Shown: positions 1 to 7,102 of the stretch, piece by piece
Layout: each line of letters opens with the position of its first letter
How positions within the stretch are numbered: the stretch's first letter is position 1
Assembly: GCA_946481465.1 (NCBI GenBank)
Contig: CAMLOC010000114.1
Location: 1 to 8,511 of the forward strand
DNA length: 8,511 bases
Reading direction: 5' to 3'
Source: an uncultured Shinella sp.
GTDB lineage: Bacteria > Pseudomonadota > Alphaproteobacteria > Rhizobiales > Rhizobiaceae
Program-made: the position numbers and the translations under genes
Notes under the pieces: generated by a model
The model's database searches: none
Told to the model about the DNA's origin: nothing
What the model saw: only the letters and a program-made list of their open reading frames with translations

Positions 1-1138
1 AGCGCCGCGCGGCCTTCCAGTCGAGGAAACCCATGCGGCTGAAGCGCGCGCTGCCGTAGCGCTCGGCGATGACGTTCTCGGTGACGCTCATGTCGCCGAT
101 GGTGCCGACGGCATGGCGGTCTTCCGGAATGCGCGCCACGCCATGGTCGAGCGCGACGCGCGGCGACCAGCCGGCAATCGCCTGCCCCGAAACGGAGATG
201 CTGCCGCCGGTCGCGCGCCGGGTGCCGGCGATGAGCGCGGCAAGGGCCGCCTGGCCGTTGCCGGAAACCCCCGCCAGGCCGGTGATCTCGCCCGCGCTGA
301 GGGCGAGCGATACGCCGTCGAGCCCGGCGCCGTTGTGAGGCGCGGTCGAGACGCGGTCGAGCACCAGCAGCGGCGCGCCGATCCTGGCGGGGCTTACCTC
401 CGCGGGCTTCACCTCCTGGCCGACCATCAGGGCCGCCAGTTCCTTGCGGTCGGTCGAGGCCGTCGCGCGCTCGCCGGCAAGCCGGCCCGCGCGCAGCACC
501 AGCACGCGATCGCTGACGGCCATCACCTCGTGCAGCTTGTGGGAGATGAAGATGATCGACAGGCCCTTGGCGACGAGCAGTTTCAGCGTGCGGAACAGCG
601 CGTCGGTCTCGGCCGGGGTGAGGACGGCGGTCGGCTCGTCGAGGATCAGGATGCGGGCGTCGCGATAGAGCGCCTTGAGGATCTCGACGCGCTGGCGCTC
701 GCCGACCGAAAGGCTGGAGACGGTGGCCGCCGGATCGACGGCAAGGCCGAAATCGGCGGAGAGTTGCGCGATGCGCCGCCGCGCCAGCCCCCGGTCGAGC
801 CGCCCGCGCCAGAGGCTTTGCGTGCCGAGCGCGATGTTCTCCTGCACCGTCATGTTGTCGGCGAGGGTGAAATGCTGGTGCACCATGCCGATGCCGGCAT
901 CGAGCGCCGCCCGCGGATCGCCCGGCGGCAGCCGCGCGCCGAAGGCCTCCACGCTGCCCGCGTCGGCGACATAGTGGCCGAAGAGGATGTTCATCAGCGT
1001 CGTCTTGCCGGCGCCGTTCTCCCCGAGCAGCGCGATGACCTCGCCGCGCTTCAGGTCGAAGGAGATGGCGTCATTGGCCTTGAGCGGACCGAAACGCTTG
1101 CTGATGCCGGAAAGACGGAGGACGGGAATATCGGACAC
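1..1138 (-). CDS. ABC importer ATPase, double nucleotide-binding domain, BMP/nucleoside-type (partial, 3' end cut by window edge)
   Basis: The first 379 codons of a roughly 500-residue cytoplasmic ATPase that would power uptake with the binding protein encoded just upstream. The first nucleotide-binding domain is complete: Walker A GENGAGKTT at residues 39-47, Q-loop Q88 in MVHQHF, signature LSVGE at 143-147, Walker B ILILDEP at 163-169 and switch histidine H200 in FISHK. A second domain starts near residue 280 and carries GVSGNGQ (290-296) in place of a canonical Walker A, as is usual for the second half of RbsA/YufO-type ATPases. The start is GTG at 1138. It is the only conventional start before an upstream in-frame stop at 1202-1204, and the next ATG (codon 49) lies after Walker A. 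No good Shine-Dalgarno is visible, so initiation may be weak. The class is clear. A nucleoside or purine substrate is inferred only from the BMP-type binding protein. RbsA-like sugar ATPases are the alternative. Confidence 0.93.
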   Translation of the reverse strand, partial: MSDIPVLRLSGISKRFGPLKANDAISFDLKRGEVIALLGENGAGKTTLMNILFGHYVADAGSVEAFGARLPPGDPRAALDAGIGMVHQHFTLADNMTVQENIALGTQSLWRGRLDRGLARRRIAQLSADFGLAVDPAATVSSLSVGERQRVEILKALYRDARILILDEPTAVLTPAETDALFRTLKLLVAKGLSIIFISHKLHEVMAVSDRVLVLRAGRLAGERATASTDRKELAALMVGQEVKPAEVSPARIGAPLLVLDRVSTAPHNGAGLDGVSLALSAGEITGLAGVSGNGQAALAALIAGTRRATGGSISVSGQAIAGWSPRVALDHGVARIPEDRHAVGTIGDMSVTENVIAERYGSARFSRMGFLDWKAARR

Positions 1139-1249
1139 GCGGACGACCGGAACGGGATTTCGAGGAGAGGACTTTCGCGGGGAGGGACGGTAGCGGCGCC
1201 TTCAACCGCGCCGCCGGCCCTCTCCCCCCGCGAATGGCAGAGCGGATTG
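1139..1249 (-). other. Spacer between binding-protein and ATPase genes with a large GC-rich stem-loop
   Basis: A dyad occupies most of this spacer. The inner arms 1193-1199 and 1208-1214 are perfectly complementary (7 bp, 8-nt loop). Outer arms 1176-1182 and 1226-1232 add a further perfect 7 bp, with bulged pairing between the two stems. No run of U follows on the transcribed (minus) strand, so it does not look like a full intrinsic terminator. Hairpins in this position commonly stabilise the binding-protein message or let only part of transcription through, so that periplasmic protein exceeds ATPase. That role is inferred here. Confidence 0.45.
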
Positions 1250-2275
1250 CTAGCTCGATTTCGGCTCTGCGTCGTTGATCTCGACAGTGAAGGACCCGTC
1301 CTTGATCGCCTTTTCCTTCTCGGCGACCTTGGCCTTCACGTCGTCGGGAACCTTGGCGTCGAAGGTGCCGAGCGGCGCGAGCGAACAGCCGCCGTTCTTC
1401 ATGAAGGAATAGACGCCGTAGTCGTCCGCCTTGAAGGACCCGGCCTTCACCTCGGTGATCGCCTTGTCCAGCGTCGGCTCGAAATGCCACAGCGCGGAGG
1501 CGACCACGGTCTCCGGGTAGTCCGCCTGGGTATCGATGACATTGCCGATGGCAAGGACGTTCTTCTCCTTGGCCGCGTCGGACACGCCGAAACGCTCGGC
1601 ATAGAGCAGGTCCGCGCCGCCGTCGATCTGGGCGAAGGCGGTTTCCTTGGCCTTGGGCGGATCGAACCACGAGCCGATGAAGGCGACCTGGAACCTGGCG
1701 TCCGGAGCCGTTTCCTTCACGCCCGCCATGAAGGCGTTCATCAGGCGGTTCACTTCCGGGATCGGATAGCCGCCGACCATGCCGATGTTCTTCGACTTGG
1801 TCATGGCGCCGGCGACGAGGCCGGAAAGGTAGGAGGCGTCCTGGATATAGTTGTCGAAGACCGAGAAGTTCGGCACGGCGGCGTCGGGCTTGAAGCTCGA
1901 GCCCATCAGGAAGGCGACGTCGGGATAGTCCCGGGCGACGGCGCGGGCGGCGTCCTCCACGCCGAAGACCTCGCCCAGGATCAGCTTGTGGCCGGCCTCG
2001 CAATATTCGCGCATGACGCGCTCATAGTCGTTGTTGGCGGTGTTTTCCGAATAGACATATTCGATATCCCCGCGCTCCTTGGCGGCATTGGCCGCCTTGT
2101 GGATGCGGCTGACCCATTGCTGCTCGACCGGGACGGTATAGATGGCCGCGACCTTGAGCGGATCGGCGGCGATGAGGCGGCCGGGCAGGCCCACGGCGGC
2201 GACCGCGGCGGAGGCGCCGGCGGCCTTGATCAGGGTTCGTCTGGAAATGCCGAAATTGAACGGATTGCGTTGCAT
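1250..2275 (-). CDS. BMP (PnrA-like) family ABC transporter substrate-binding protein with Tat signal
   Basis: A 341-residue periplasmic binding protein that captures ligand for an ABC importer. The N-terminus has a twin-arginine motif, SRRTLIK at residues 11-17, then an Ala-rich hydrophobic stretch to about residue 36 and a plausible signal-peptidase site near IAA-DPL. There is no lipobox cysteine, so it should be soluble in the periplasm, unlike the lipoprotein PnrA/TmpC and Bmp proteins. The mature part has the Bmp-domain layout, including FSVFDNYIQDASYLSGLVAG and the later NIGMVGGYPIPEVNRLMNAF segment. ATG at 2275 is preceded by AGAGGGG with 6 nt spacing. The gene follows the catabolic operon after 146 bp and precedes the ATPase gene by 111 bp. 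BMP-family importers usually carry nucleosides or purine bases, and some members bind other ligands, so substrate is left open. Family assignment is strong. Confidence 0.92.
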   Translation of the reverse strand: MQRNPFNFGISRRTLIKAAGASAAVAAVGLPGRLIAADPLKVAAIYTVPVEQQWVSRIHKAANAAKERGDIEYVYSENTANNDYERVMREYCEAGHKLILGEVFGVEDAARAVARDYPDVAFLMGSSFKPDAAVPNFSVFDNYIQDASYLSGLVAGAMTKSKNIGMVGGYPIPEVNRLMNAFMAGVKETAPDARFQVAFIGSWFDPPKAKETAFAQIDGGADLLYAERFGVSDAAKEKNVLAIGNVIDTQADYPETVVASALWHFEPTLDKAITEVKAGSFKADDYGVYSFMKNGGCSLAPLGTFDAKVPDDVKAKVAEKEKAIKDGSFTVEINDAEPKSS

Positions 2276-2421
2276 TCGATTCCCCTCTGCTTATCGCGCA
2301 ATTCATTGAAAAGCGTCTTTTTTTACCACTTGGTCAACATAGGTGAAATCGCACGCGGCGGCAATCGGCCGTGGCGGAAAGTTCGCCGCGGTCCCCCTCG
2401 ACCAGACGGGCGGCCTGCCGC
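2276..2421. other. Intergenic region between the catabolic operon and the transporter operon
   Basis: The half next to the 3-hydroxyisobutyrate dehydrogenase stop is GC-rich and holds two dyads. A 5-bp stem overlaps the stop codon (2409-2413 with 2418-2422). A perfect 7-bp stem (2354-2360 with 2384-2390) encloses a 23-nt partly self-complementary loop. Neither is followed by a convincing U-run on the minus strand, so a classical terminator cannot be called, although the second could slow or end transcription. The half next to the binding-protein gene is AT-richer and holds the putative promoter listed separately. No gene is supported here. Confidence 0.5.
2290..2338 (-). promoter_or_regulatory. 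Possible promoter and operator of the transporter operon
   Basis: On the minus strand, TTGACC (2337-2332) matches a sigma-70 -35 element, but no good -10 hexamer lies 16-18 nt downstream; GATAAG further along is badly spaced. Overlapping the -35 is an inverted repeat, ACCA-AG-TGGT (2325-2334), next to an A7 tract (2324-2318). A short dyad overlapping a -35 box is a typical repressor site, for example for GntR- or LacI-type regulators. This is the only AT-rich stretch near the gene. The evidence is by eye only. Confidence 0.3.
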
Positions 2422-3312
2422 CTATCGCGTGTCCGTCCTGTCGCGCAGCAGGGTGATGATGGCGGAAAAATCCTTGCCGGCGAACCCTTCGTCGGCGAAC
2501 TGCTGGTAGAGCGCCGCCGCCGCCGCGCCGAGCGGCGTCAGCGCGCCCGCATCCGCCGCGGCCGCCTGCGAAAGCTTCAGGTCCTTCAGCATCAGCGCCG
2601 CGGCAAAGCCCGGCTCATAGCCGTGATTGGCCGGCGAGGCGGGGACCGGCCCCGGCACGGGGCAATAGGTGGTGAGCGACCAGCATTGGCCGGACGAGAC
2701 CGACGCGACGTCGAACAGCGCCTGGTGCGAAAGGCCGAGTTGCTCGCCGAGCACGAAGGCCTCGCTGACGGCGATCATGCTGATGCCGAGGATCATGTTG
2801 TTGCAGACTTTCGCCGCCTGGCCGGCGGAAGCGCCGCCGCAATGGATGACCTTCCTGCCCATGGCTTCGAACAATGCCTTTGCGCCGGCGAAGATCGCCG
2901 CGTCTCCGCCCACCATGAAGGTGAGCGTGCCGGCCGATGCGCCGCCCGTCCCGCCCGAGACGGGCGCGTCGAGCGCGGGACAGCCATGCGCCACGGCCAG
3001 CGCATGGGCCTTGCGGGCGCTGTCCATGTCGATGGTCGAGCAGTCGATGAGCAGCGTGCCCGGCGACACGACGGCGACGAGTTCCTGCCAGACGGAAAGC
3101 ACATGCGCGCCGGCCGGCAGCATGGTGATGACGATGCCGGCGCCGGAAACGGCCTCCGCGACCGAGGCGACGGTCGAAACCCCGTGTTCCCGGGCATGGT
3201 CCAGCGAGGCGGCCGCAAGATCGAAGCCGCGCACGGCATGGCCGGCCTTCACGAGATTGGCGGCCATGGGGCCGCCCATATGGCCAAGGCCGATGAAGGC
3301 GATGGTGCTCAT
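2422..3312 (-). CDS. mmsB: 3-hydroxyisobutyrate dehydrogenase
   Basis: A 296-residue NAD-dependent beta-hydroxyacid dehydrogenase that oxidises 3-hydroxyisobutyrate to methylmalonate semialdehyde in valine degradation. Visible features are the Rossmann motif GLGHMG at 8-13, the substrate-binding stretch DAPVSGGTGGA at 115-125, and the catalytic lysine K168 in GQAAKVCNN. The WSLTTYCPVPGPVP segment (211-224) and GYEPGFAAALMLKDLKL (231-247) are typical of this enzyme and separate it from tartronate semialdehyde reductase. The open frame extends further upstream, but ATG at 3312 is chosen. The protein then begins directly with the Rossmann strand, a strong AAAGGAG lies 7 nt upstream, and the start overlaps the stop of the preceding hydrolase gene as ATGA. 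It is the last gene of the catabolic operon. Length fits the family. Confidence 0.96.
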   Translation of the reverse strand: MSTIAFIGLGHMGGPMAANLVKAGHAVRGFDLAAASLDHAREHGVSTVASVAEAVSGAGIVITMLPAGAHVLSVWQELVAVVSPGTLLIDCSTIDMDSARKAHALAVAHGCPALDAPVSGGTGGASAGTLTFMVGGDAAIFAGAKALFEAMGRKVIHCGGASAGQAAKVCNNMILGISMIAVSEAFVLGEQLGLSHQALFDVASVSSGQCWSLTTYCPVPGPVPASPANHGYEPGFAAALMLKDLKLSQAAAADAGALTPLGAAAAALYQQFADEGFAGKDFSAIITLLRDRTDTR

Positions 3313-4397
3313 TTCCCGTCTCCTTTCCCGGTATCCGCGGCAAAGAGCGGCTCTGCCGACGGCGCGAAGAAGGCCGCGACATCCTCCGCGGCGACCGCGT
3401 CCAACCGCGCCGGGCGCCATTGCGGGTTGCGGTCCTTGTCGACGACCGCGGCGCGGACGCCCTCGTAGAAATCATGGCTGCGCAGCACGGCCGCCGTGGC
3501 GGAAAACTCCCGTTCCAGGCAGGCTTCGAGCGAGGCCTTCTGCCGTCCGAGGCGGAGCAGGCGCAGCGTCACTTTCAGGCTGAGCGGCGATTTCGTCCGC
3601 AGGACGGCGAGTGTCCTTTCGGCGAAGTCCGATCCGTCCCGTGCGAGCGCGTCGAGGATCTCCTCGATCGTGTCGAAGGCGAAAAGGCGGTCGATCGATG
3701 GCTGCTGCATCGCGATCCCGGCCGGGGGCGGCGCCTCAGCAAAGGCGTCGATCGCGGCCGACACATCGGCCCCTCCGGCGGATGCCGGCAGGCGGGACAG
3801 GGCTTCGGCAAGGTCCGGCAGGCGGTCCGAGGGGACATGGCTGTCGGCAAGGCCGAAGGCGATGACGTCGGCGGCGGCCAGCGGCTCGCCGGTCAATCCG
3901 GCATAGGTGCCGAGTTCGTCCTGCCTGCGCGTGAGGAACCACGAGGCGCCGACATCCGGGAAGAAGCCGATGCCCGTCTCGGGCATGGCGAAGCGGGTGC
4001 GCTCGGTGACGACCCGGTGGCCGGCATAGACCGAAACGCCGACCCCGCCGCCCATGACGATGCCGTCCATGAAGGCGACGAAGGGTTTTCCGAGCCGGTT
4101 CAGGCGGGCGTTCAGGCGATATTCCTCGCGCCAGAAATCGACGGGTTCCGGCGAGCCGGCCCGGCCGCCGTCATAGATCATGCGGATATCGCCGCCGGCG
4201 CACAGCCCGCGCTCGCCTTCGCCGGTGAGAAGCACGGCGGCGACCCGGGGGTCCGCTTCGAAGGCGTCCAGCGCCTTCTCGATATCGCGAACCATCGAAA
4301 GGGTGAGGCTGTTGAGCGCCTTCGGCCGGTTGAGCCGGATGCGGCCGAGCGTGCCGGTGCGCTCGATCAGGGTCTGCGGGTCAGATGTGGAGGGCAT
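3309..4397 (-). CDS. 3-hydroxyisobutyryl-CoA hydrolase (enoyl-CoA hydratase/isomerase superfamily)
   Basis: A 362-residue crotonase-fold protein that most likely hydrolyses 3-hydroxyisobutyryl-CoA to free 3-hydroxyisobutyrate, the valine-specific step before the dehydrogenase encoded next. The oxyanion-hole segment CAGGD is at 66-70, [11 protein letters not shown] at 110-120, and the pair E140 and D148 in [10 protein letters not shown] (139-148) corresponds to the acidic residues of the HIBCH group. The C-terminal [10 protein letters not shown] and the ~360-residue length also mark the hydrolase group rather than a ~260-residue enoyl-CoA hydratase. ATG at 4397 lies inside the end of the E3 gene (17-nt overlap), and the stop overlaps the next start (ATGA). 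The Shine-Dalgarno is weak, so coupling to upstream translation is likely. Annotation pipelines often label such proteins simply as enoyl-CoA hydratase. Confidence 0.92.
   Translation of the reverse strand: MPSTSDPQTLIERTGTLGRIRLNRPKALNSLTLSMVRDIEKALDAFEADPRVAAVLLTGEGERGLCAGGDIRMIYDGGRAGSPEPVDFWREEYRLNARLNRLGKPFVAFMDGIVMGGGVGVSVYAGHRVVTERTRFAMPETGIGFFPDVGASWFLTRRQDELGTYAGLTGEPLAAADVIAFGLADSHVPSDRLPDLAEALSRLPASAGGADVSAAIDAFAEAPPPAGIAMQQPSIDRLFAFDTIEEILDALARDGSDFAERTLAVLRTKSPLSLKVTLRLLRLGRQKASLEACLEREFSATAAVLRSHDFYEGVRAAVVDKDRNPQWRPARLDAVAAEDVAAFFAPSAEPLFAADTGKGDGK
3320..3326 (-). promoter_or_regulatory. Ribosome binding site fixing the 3-hydroxyisobutyrate dehydrogenase start
   Basis: AAAGGAG on the minus strand lies within the end of the hydrolase gene, 7 nt before ATG at 3312. 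It is the best Shine-Dalgarno match in the window and rules out the longer upstream starts in the same frame, which would add an Arg-rich tail unlike the family. Confidence 0.85.
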
Positions 4398-5769
4398 GGC
4401 CGAGGGCTTTCAATGCGGCTTCCTGCAAGCCTTCGCTGCGGGTCGGGTGGGCGTGGATGGTGCCGGCTATGTCCTCCAGCCGCGCGCCCATTTCAAGCGC
4501 CAGCGAGAAGGCGCTGGACAGTTCCGACAACCCGGCGCCGACCGCCTGCAGGCCGAGCACCAGATTGGTGTCCGCCCGCGCCACCGCGCGCACGAAACCG
4601 TCTTCGGACTGGGTCGTCATGGCGCGGCCGTTGGCGTTGAAGGGGAAGAGGCCGACGCGGATCTCGTAGCCCTGCGCGCGGGCCTCGTCGGGCGAAAGGC
4701 CGGCGGTGACGATTTCCGGGTCGGTGAAGCAGACGGCGGGGATGGCGCGCTTGTCCCAGGCGCGCTTGCGGCCGGCGACGATCTCCGCCACCATCTCGCC
4801 CTGCGCCATGGCGCGGTGGGCCAGCATCGGCTCGCCGGTGACGTCGCCGATGGCGTAGACGCCGCGCATGGAGGTGCGGCAGTGCTCGTCGATGCGGATG
4901 AAGCGGCCGGCGTGGTCGAGATCGAGGTCTTCGAGGCCCCAGCCCTCCGTGCGCGGCCTGCGGCCGACGGTGACGAGCACCTTGTCGGCTGCAATCTGTT
5001 TTTCCGCGCCGGAGGCGGTCTCGATCACCAGCGCCTCGCCGGAATAGCCCTTCGCCTTGGCGCCGGTCAGCACGCTGACGCCGAGGTCGGCGAGACGCTT
5101 TGCCACCGGTTTTACCAGTTCGGCATCGTATTGCGGCAGGATCTGTGCCATCGCTTCGACCACCGTCACCTCCGCGCCCAGCTTGGCGAAGGCGGTGCCG
5201 AGTTCGAGGCCGATATAGCCGCCGCCCACCACGGCGAGTTTCTTCGGTACGCTTTGCAGCGACAGCGCCCCGGTGGAGGAGAGGATCGCGCCGCCGAAGG
5301 GCAGCGCCGGCAGTTCGACCGGTTCGGAGCCGGTGGCGATGACCACCGTCTCGGCGCGGATGAGCTGGGTGCCGGTCTCGGTCTCCACCTGGACGGTCTT
5401 GCCGTCGCGGAACCGCGCCTCGCCATGCACGATCTTGACCCTCGCCTTGCGCAGGAGGCCGAGCACGCCGCTGTTCAGCCGGCCGACGATGCCGTCCTTC
5501 CAGCGCACGGTCTGCGCAAGGTCCAGCTTCGGCGCCTCGACCGTGATGCCGAGCGCGTTTGGGGCCGTCATGTGGCGCACCTTGTCGAATTCCTCCGCCG
5601 CATGGATCAGCGCCTTGGAGGGGATGCAGCCGACATTGAGGCAGGTGCCGCCGGCCTTGGCCTTTTCGACGATGACCGTATCGAGGCCGAGCTGTCCGGC
5701 GCGGATGGCGCAGATGTATCCGCCGGGGCCGGCGCCGATGACGAGGAGCTTGCAGACGATCTCTTTCAT
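4381..5769 (-). CDS. lpdV: Dihydrolipoamide dehydrogenase, E3 of the branched-chain 2-oxoacid dehydrogenase complex
   Basis: A 462-residue FAD flavoprotein that reoxidises the dihydrolipoyl group of E2 and passes electrons to NAD+. Motifs in order: FAD-binding GAGPGG (12-17), redox-active disulfide CLNVGC (C43 and C48), NAD-binding GGGYIGLE (182-189), second FAD motif YAIGDV (305-310), and the dimer-interface catalytic pair H441/E446 in HAHPTRSE. All key residues are present and the length is normal. ATG at 5769 has GAAGG 8 nt upstream and starts 4 nt after the E2 stop. Its place directly after E2 in a branched-chain operon argues for the complex-dedicated E3 (LpdV type) rather than the E3 shared by pyruvate and 2-oxoglutarate dehydrogenases. 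Function is certain; the dedicated role is inferred from position. Confidence 0.97.
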   Translation of the reverse strand: MKEIVCKLLVIGAGPGGYICAIRAGQLGLDTVIVEKAKAGGTCLNVGCIPSKALIHAAEEFDKVRHMTAPNALGITVEAPKLDLAQTVRWKDGIVGRLNSGVLGLLRKARVKIVHGEARFRDGKTVQVETETGTQLIRAETVVIATGSEPVELPALPFGGAILSSTGALSLQSVPKKLAVVGGGYIGLELGTAFAKLGAEVTVVEAMAQILPQYDAELVKPVAKRLADLGVSVLTGAKAKGYSGEALVIETASGAEKQIAADKVLVTVGRRPRTEGWGLEDLDLDHAGRFIRIDEHCRTSMRGVYAIGDVTGEPMLAHRAMAQGEMVAEIVAGRKRAWDKRAIPAVCFTDPEIVTAGLSPDEARAQGYEIRVGLFPFNANGRAMTTQSEDGFVRAVARADTNLVLGLQAVGAGLSELSSAFSLALEMGARLEDIAGTIHAHPTRSEGLQEAALKALGHALHI

Positions 5770-5773
5770 GTCA

Positions 5774-7099
5774 TCAGCCTTCGATGAAGATCAGTGCGGG
5801 GGTTTCGAGCAAGGCCTTGATGCGCTGGACGAACACCGCAGCGTCCCAGCCGTCGACGATGCGGTGGTCGAAGCTCGACGACAGGTTCATCATCTTGCGC
5901 GGGATGAACTGGCTGCCGTCCCACACGGGCCGCGTCACGATCTTGTTGACGCCGACGATCGCCACTTCCGGGTGGTTGATGATCGGCGTCGTGACGATGC
6001 CGCCGAGCGCGCCGAGCGAGGTAATGGTGATGGTCGAGCCGGACAGTTCCTCGCGCGCGGCCGTGCCGTTGCGGGCGGCATCGGCGAGGCGCGTCAGTTC
6101 GGCGGCGCTGTCCCAGATCGACCGCGCCTCGGCATGGCGGACGACGGGAACCGTCAGGCCGGCCGGCGTCTGCGTGGCGATGCCGATATGGACGGCGCTA
6201 TGACGGGTGATGATGCCGGCGTCGTCGTCGAAGGTGGCGTTGACGCCCGGCTGCTCGCCCAGCGTCCTGACCAGCGCCCGCATCAGGAAGGGCAGGATGG
6301 TCAGTTTCGGCTGGTCGGGCTTGCGGCCGGCGTTCATCGTCGCGCGCAGGTCTTCGAGGTCGGTGACGTCGATCTCCTCGACATAGGTGATGTGGGGAAT
6401 GCGGGCGCTGGCGAGCCGCATCTTTTCCGCGATGCGGCGGCGAAGGCCGGTGACCTTGATTTCTTCCGTACCGGTCTTGCGGGCAAGGCCGGCCGGCGCG
6501 GCGACGGGCTGCGCGCCGCGCGCAACGAACTGGTCGAGATCGTCATGGGTGATGCGGCCGGCCGGGCCGGTGGCCGTCACCTGCCTGAGGTCGACGCCGG
6601 CCTCCTGCGCGCGCAGCCGCACGGCGGGGGAGGCGAGCGGGCGGGCATGGGCATCCGGTTTGGCACGGCTTCCCTTCTCCCCGACGGGGAGAAGGTGGCC
6701 CGAAGGGCCGGATGAGGGGGGCGGCTGGCGCGGTGCAGGCGAAGACACCCCCTCATCCGCCCTTCGGGCACCTTCTCCCCGCTGGGGAGAAGGGAGAGGC
6801 TGCAGCGCCTCCTCCGTTACGCTCTCATTCTCGCTTTCACCATCGCTCCCGGCGTCACCGTCGACCGCGATGCGCAGCAGCGGCGCTTTCACGGCCACCG
6901 TGTCGCCGATCTCGGCGCCGAGCCAGAGCACGGTGCCGTTGACGGGCGAGGGAATCTCCACCGTCGCCTTGTCGGTCATCACGGCGGCGAGCACCATGTC
7001 CTCGCGCACCGGATCGCCCGGCTTGACGTGCCATTCGACCAGCTCGGCCTCGGCCACGCCCTCGCCCACATCGGGCATCTTGATGACGAATTCGCCCAT
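5774..7099 (-). CDS. bkdB: Dihydrolipoyl acyltransferase, E2 of the branched-chain 2-oxoacid dehydrogenase complex
   Basis: A 441-residue core subunit that takes the acyl group from E1 on its lipoyl arm and transfers it to CoA. It has one lipoyl domain (about 1-79) with the lipoylated lysine K44 in TDKATVEIP. Next come an acidic linker (80-101), an unusual segment encoded by an inserted repeat (about 102-143), the E1/E3-binding domain (about 153-192) and a second linker. The catalytic domain runs from about 212 to the end, with H412 and D416 in [12 protein letters not shown] at 7099 starts 3 nt after the E1 beta stop, with GGAGGG in the end of that gene. The reading frame stays open through the repeat and all catalytic residues are intact, so the gene should be functional. 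A pyruvate-type E2 is less likely given E1 alpha sequence and the valine genes downstream. Confidence 0.96.
   Translation of the reverse strand: MGEFVIKMPDVGEGVAEAELVEWHVKPGDPVREDMVLAAVMTDKATVEIPSPVNGTVLWLGAEIGDTVAVKAPLLRIAVDGDAGSDGESENESVTEEALQPLPSPQRGEGARRADEGVSSPAPRQPPPSSGPSGHLLPVGEKGSRAKPDAHARPLASPAVRLRAQEAGVDLRQVTATGPAGRITHDDLDQFVARGAQPVAAPAGLARKTGTEEIKVTGLRRRIAEKMRLASARIPHITYVEEIDVTDLEDLRATMNAGRKPDQPKLTILPFLMRALVRTLGEQPGVNATFDDDAGIITRHSAVHIGIATQTPAGLTVPVVRHAEARSIWDSAAELTRLADAARNGTAAREELSGSTITITSLGALGGIVTTPIINHPEVAIVGVNKIVTRPVWDGSQFIPRKMMNLSSSFDHRIVDGWDAAVFVQRIKALLETPALIFIEG
6671..6795. repeat. Pair of inverted RIME-like palindromic repeats inside the E2 gene
   Basis: Copy A (6671-6720) and copy B (about 6748-6795) are near-identical in opposite orientation around a 27-bp centre. 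Each copy contains a 10-bp perfect stem: 6673-6682 with 6686-6695 (loop GAC) in A, and 6771-6780 with 6784-6793 (loop GCT) in B. Each also has a smaller stem: 6697-6701 with 6705-6709 in A, and 6759-6762 with 6766-6769 in B. Both end in a short arm, CCCCCTCATC or its complement. This matches my memory of the rhizobial RIME family, which is normally intergenic. It is translated in frame as the extra E2 linker (residues about 102-143), beginning LPSPQRGEG and ending LLPVGEKGS. The repeat structure is seen directly; the family name needs a search. Confidence 0.85.
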
Positions 7100-7102
7100 C
7101 CC

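Noticed and set aside
280..296. Two internal residues ranges of the ATPase suggesting an inactive pseudogene because the second Walker A lacks GKT (residue numbers given)
   Set aside because: A GNGQ-type second site is normal in double-domain importers of this class, and the first site is complete. The frame is open throughout.
2354..2390. Intrinsic terminator after the catabolic operon
   Set aside because: A 7-bp GC stem exists, but the loop is long and no U-run follows on the transcribed strand, so it was described only as a dyad.
113..2509. A 798-codon open frame on the plus strand opposite the ATPase and binding-protein genes
   Set aside because: It is antisense to two clear genes and runs across the intergenic gap. 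Its composition is rich in Arg, Gly, Asp and His with no recognisable domain, as expected from the reverse frame of GC-biased codons.
3313..3420. N-terminal extension of 3-hydroxyisobutyrate dehydrogenase
   Set aside because: The added residues are Arg-rich and lie in another frame of the hydrolase C-terminus. The strong ribosome site and ATGA overlap fix the start at 3312.
4180..5787. Long plus-strand open frame opposite E3 (others at 3420-4640, 5273-6715 and 7028-8437)
   Set aside because: All lie opposite well-conserved enzymes and show the same shadow composition, without ribosome sites or family motifs.
6671..6795. CRISPR array or transposon ends
   Set aside because: There are only two inverted copies, each internally palindromic, with no regular spacers, no transposase and no interruption of the reading frame. 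A RIME-like palindromic repeat fits better.
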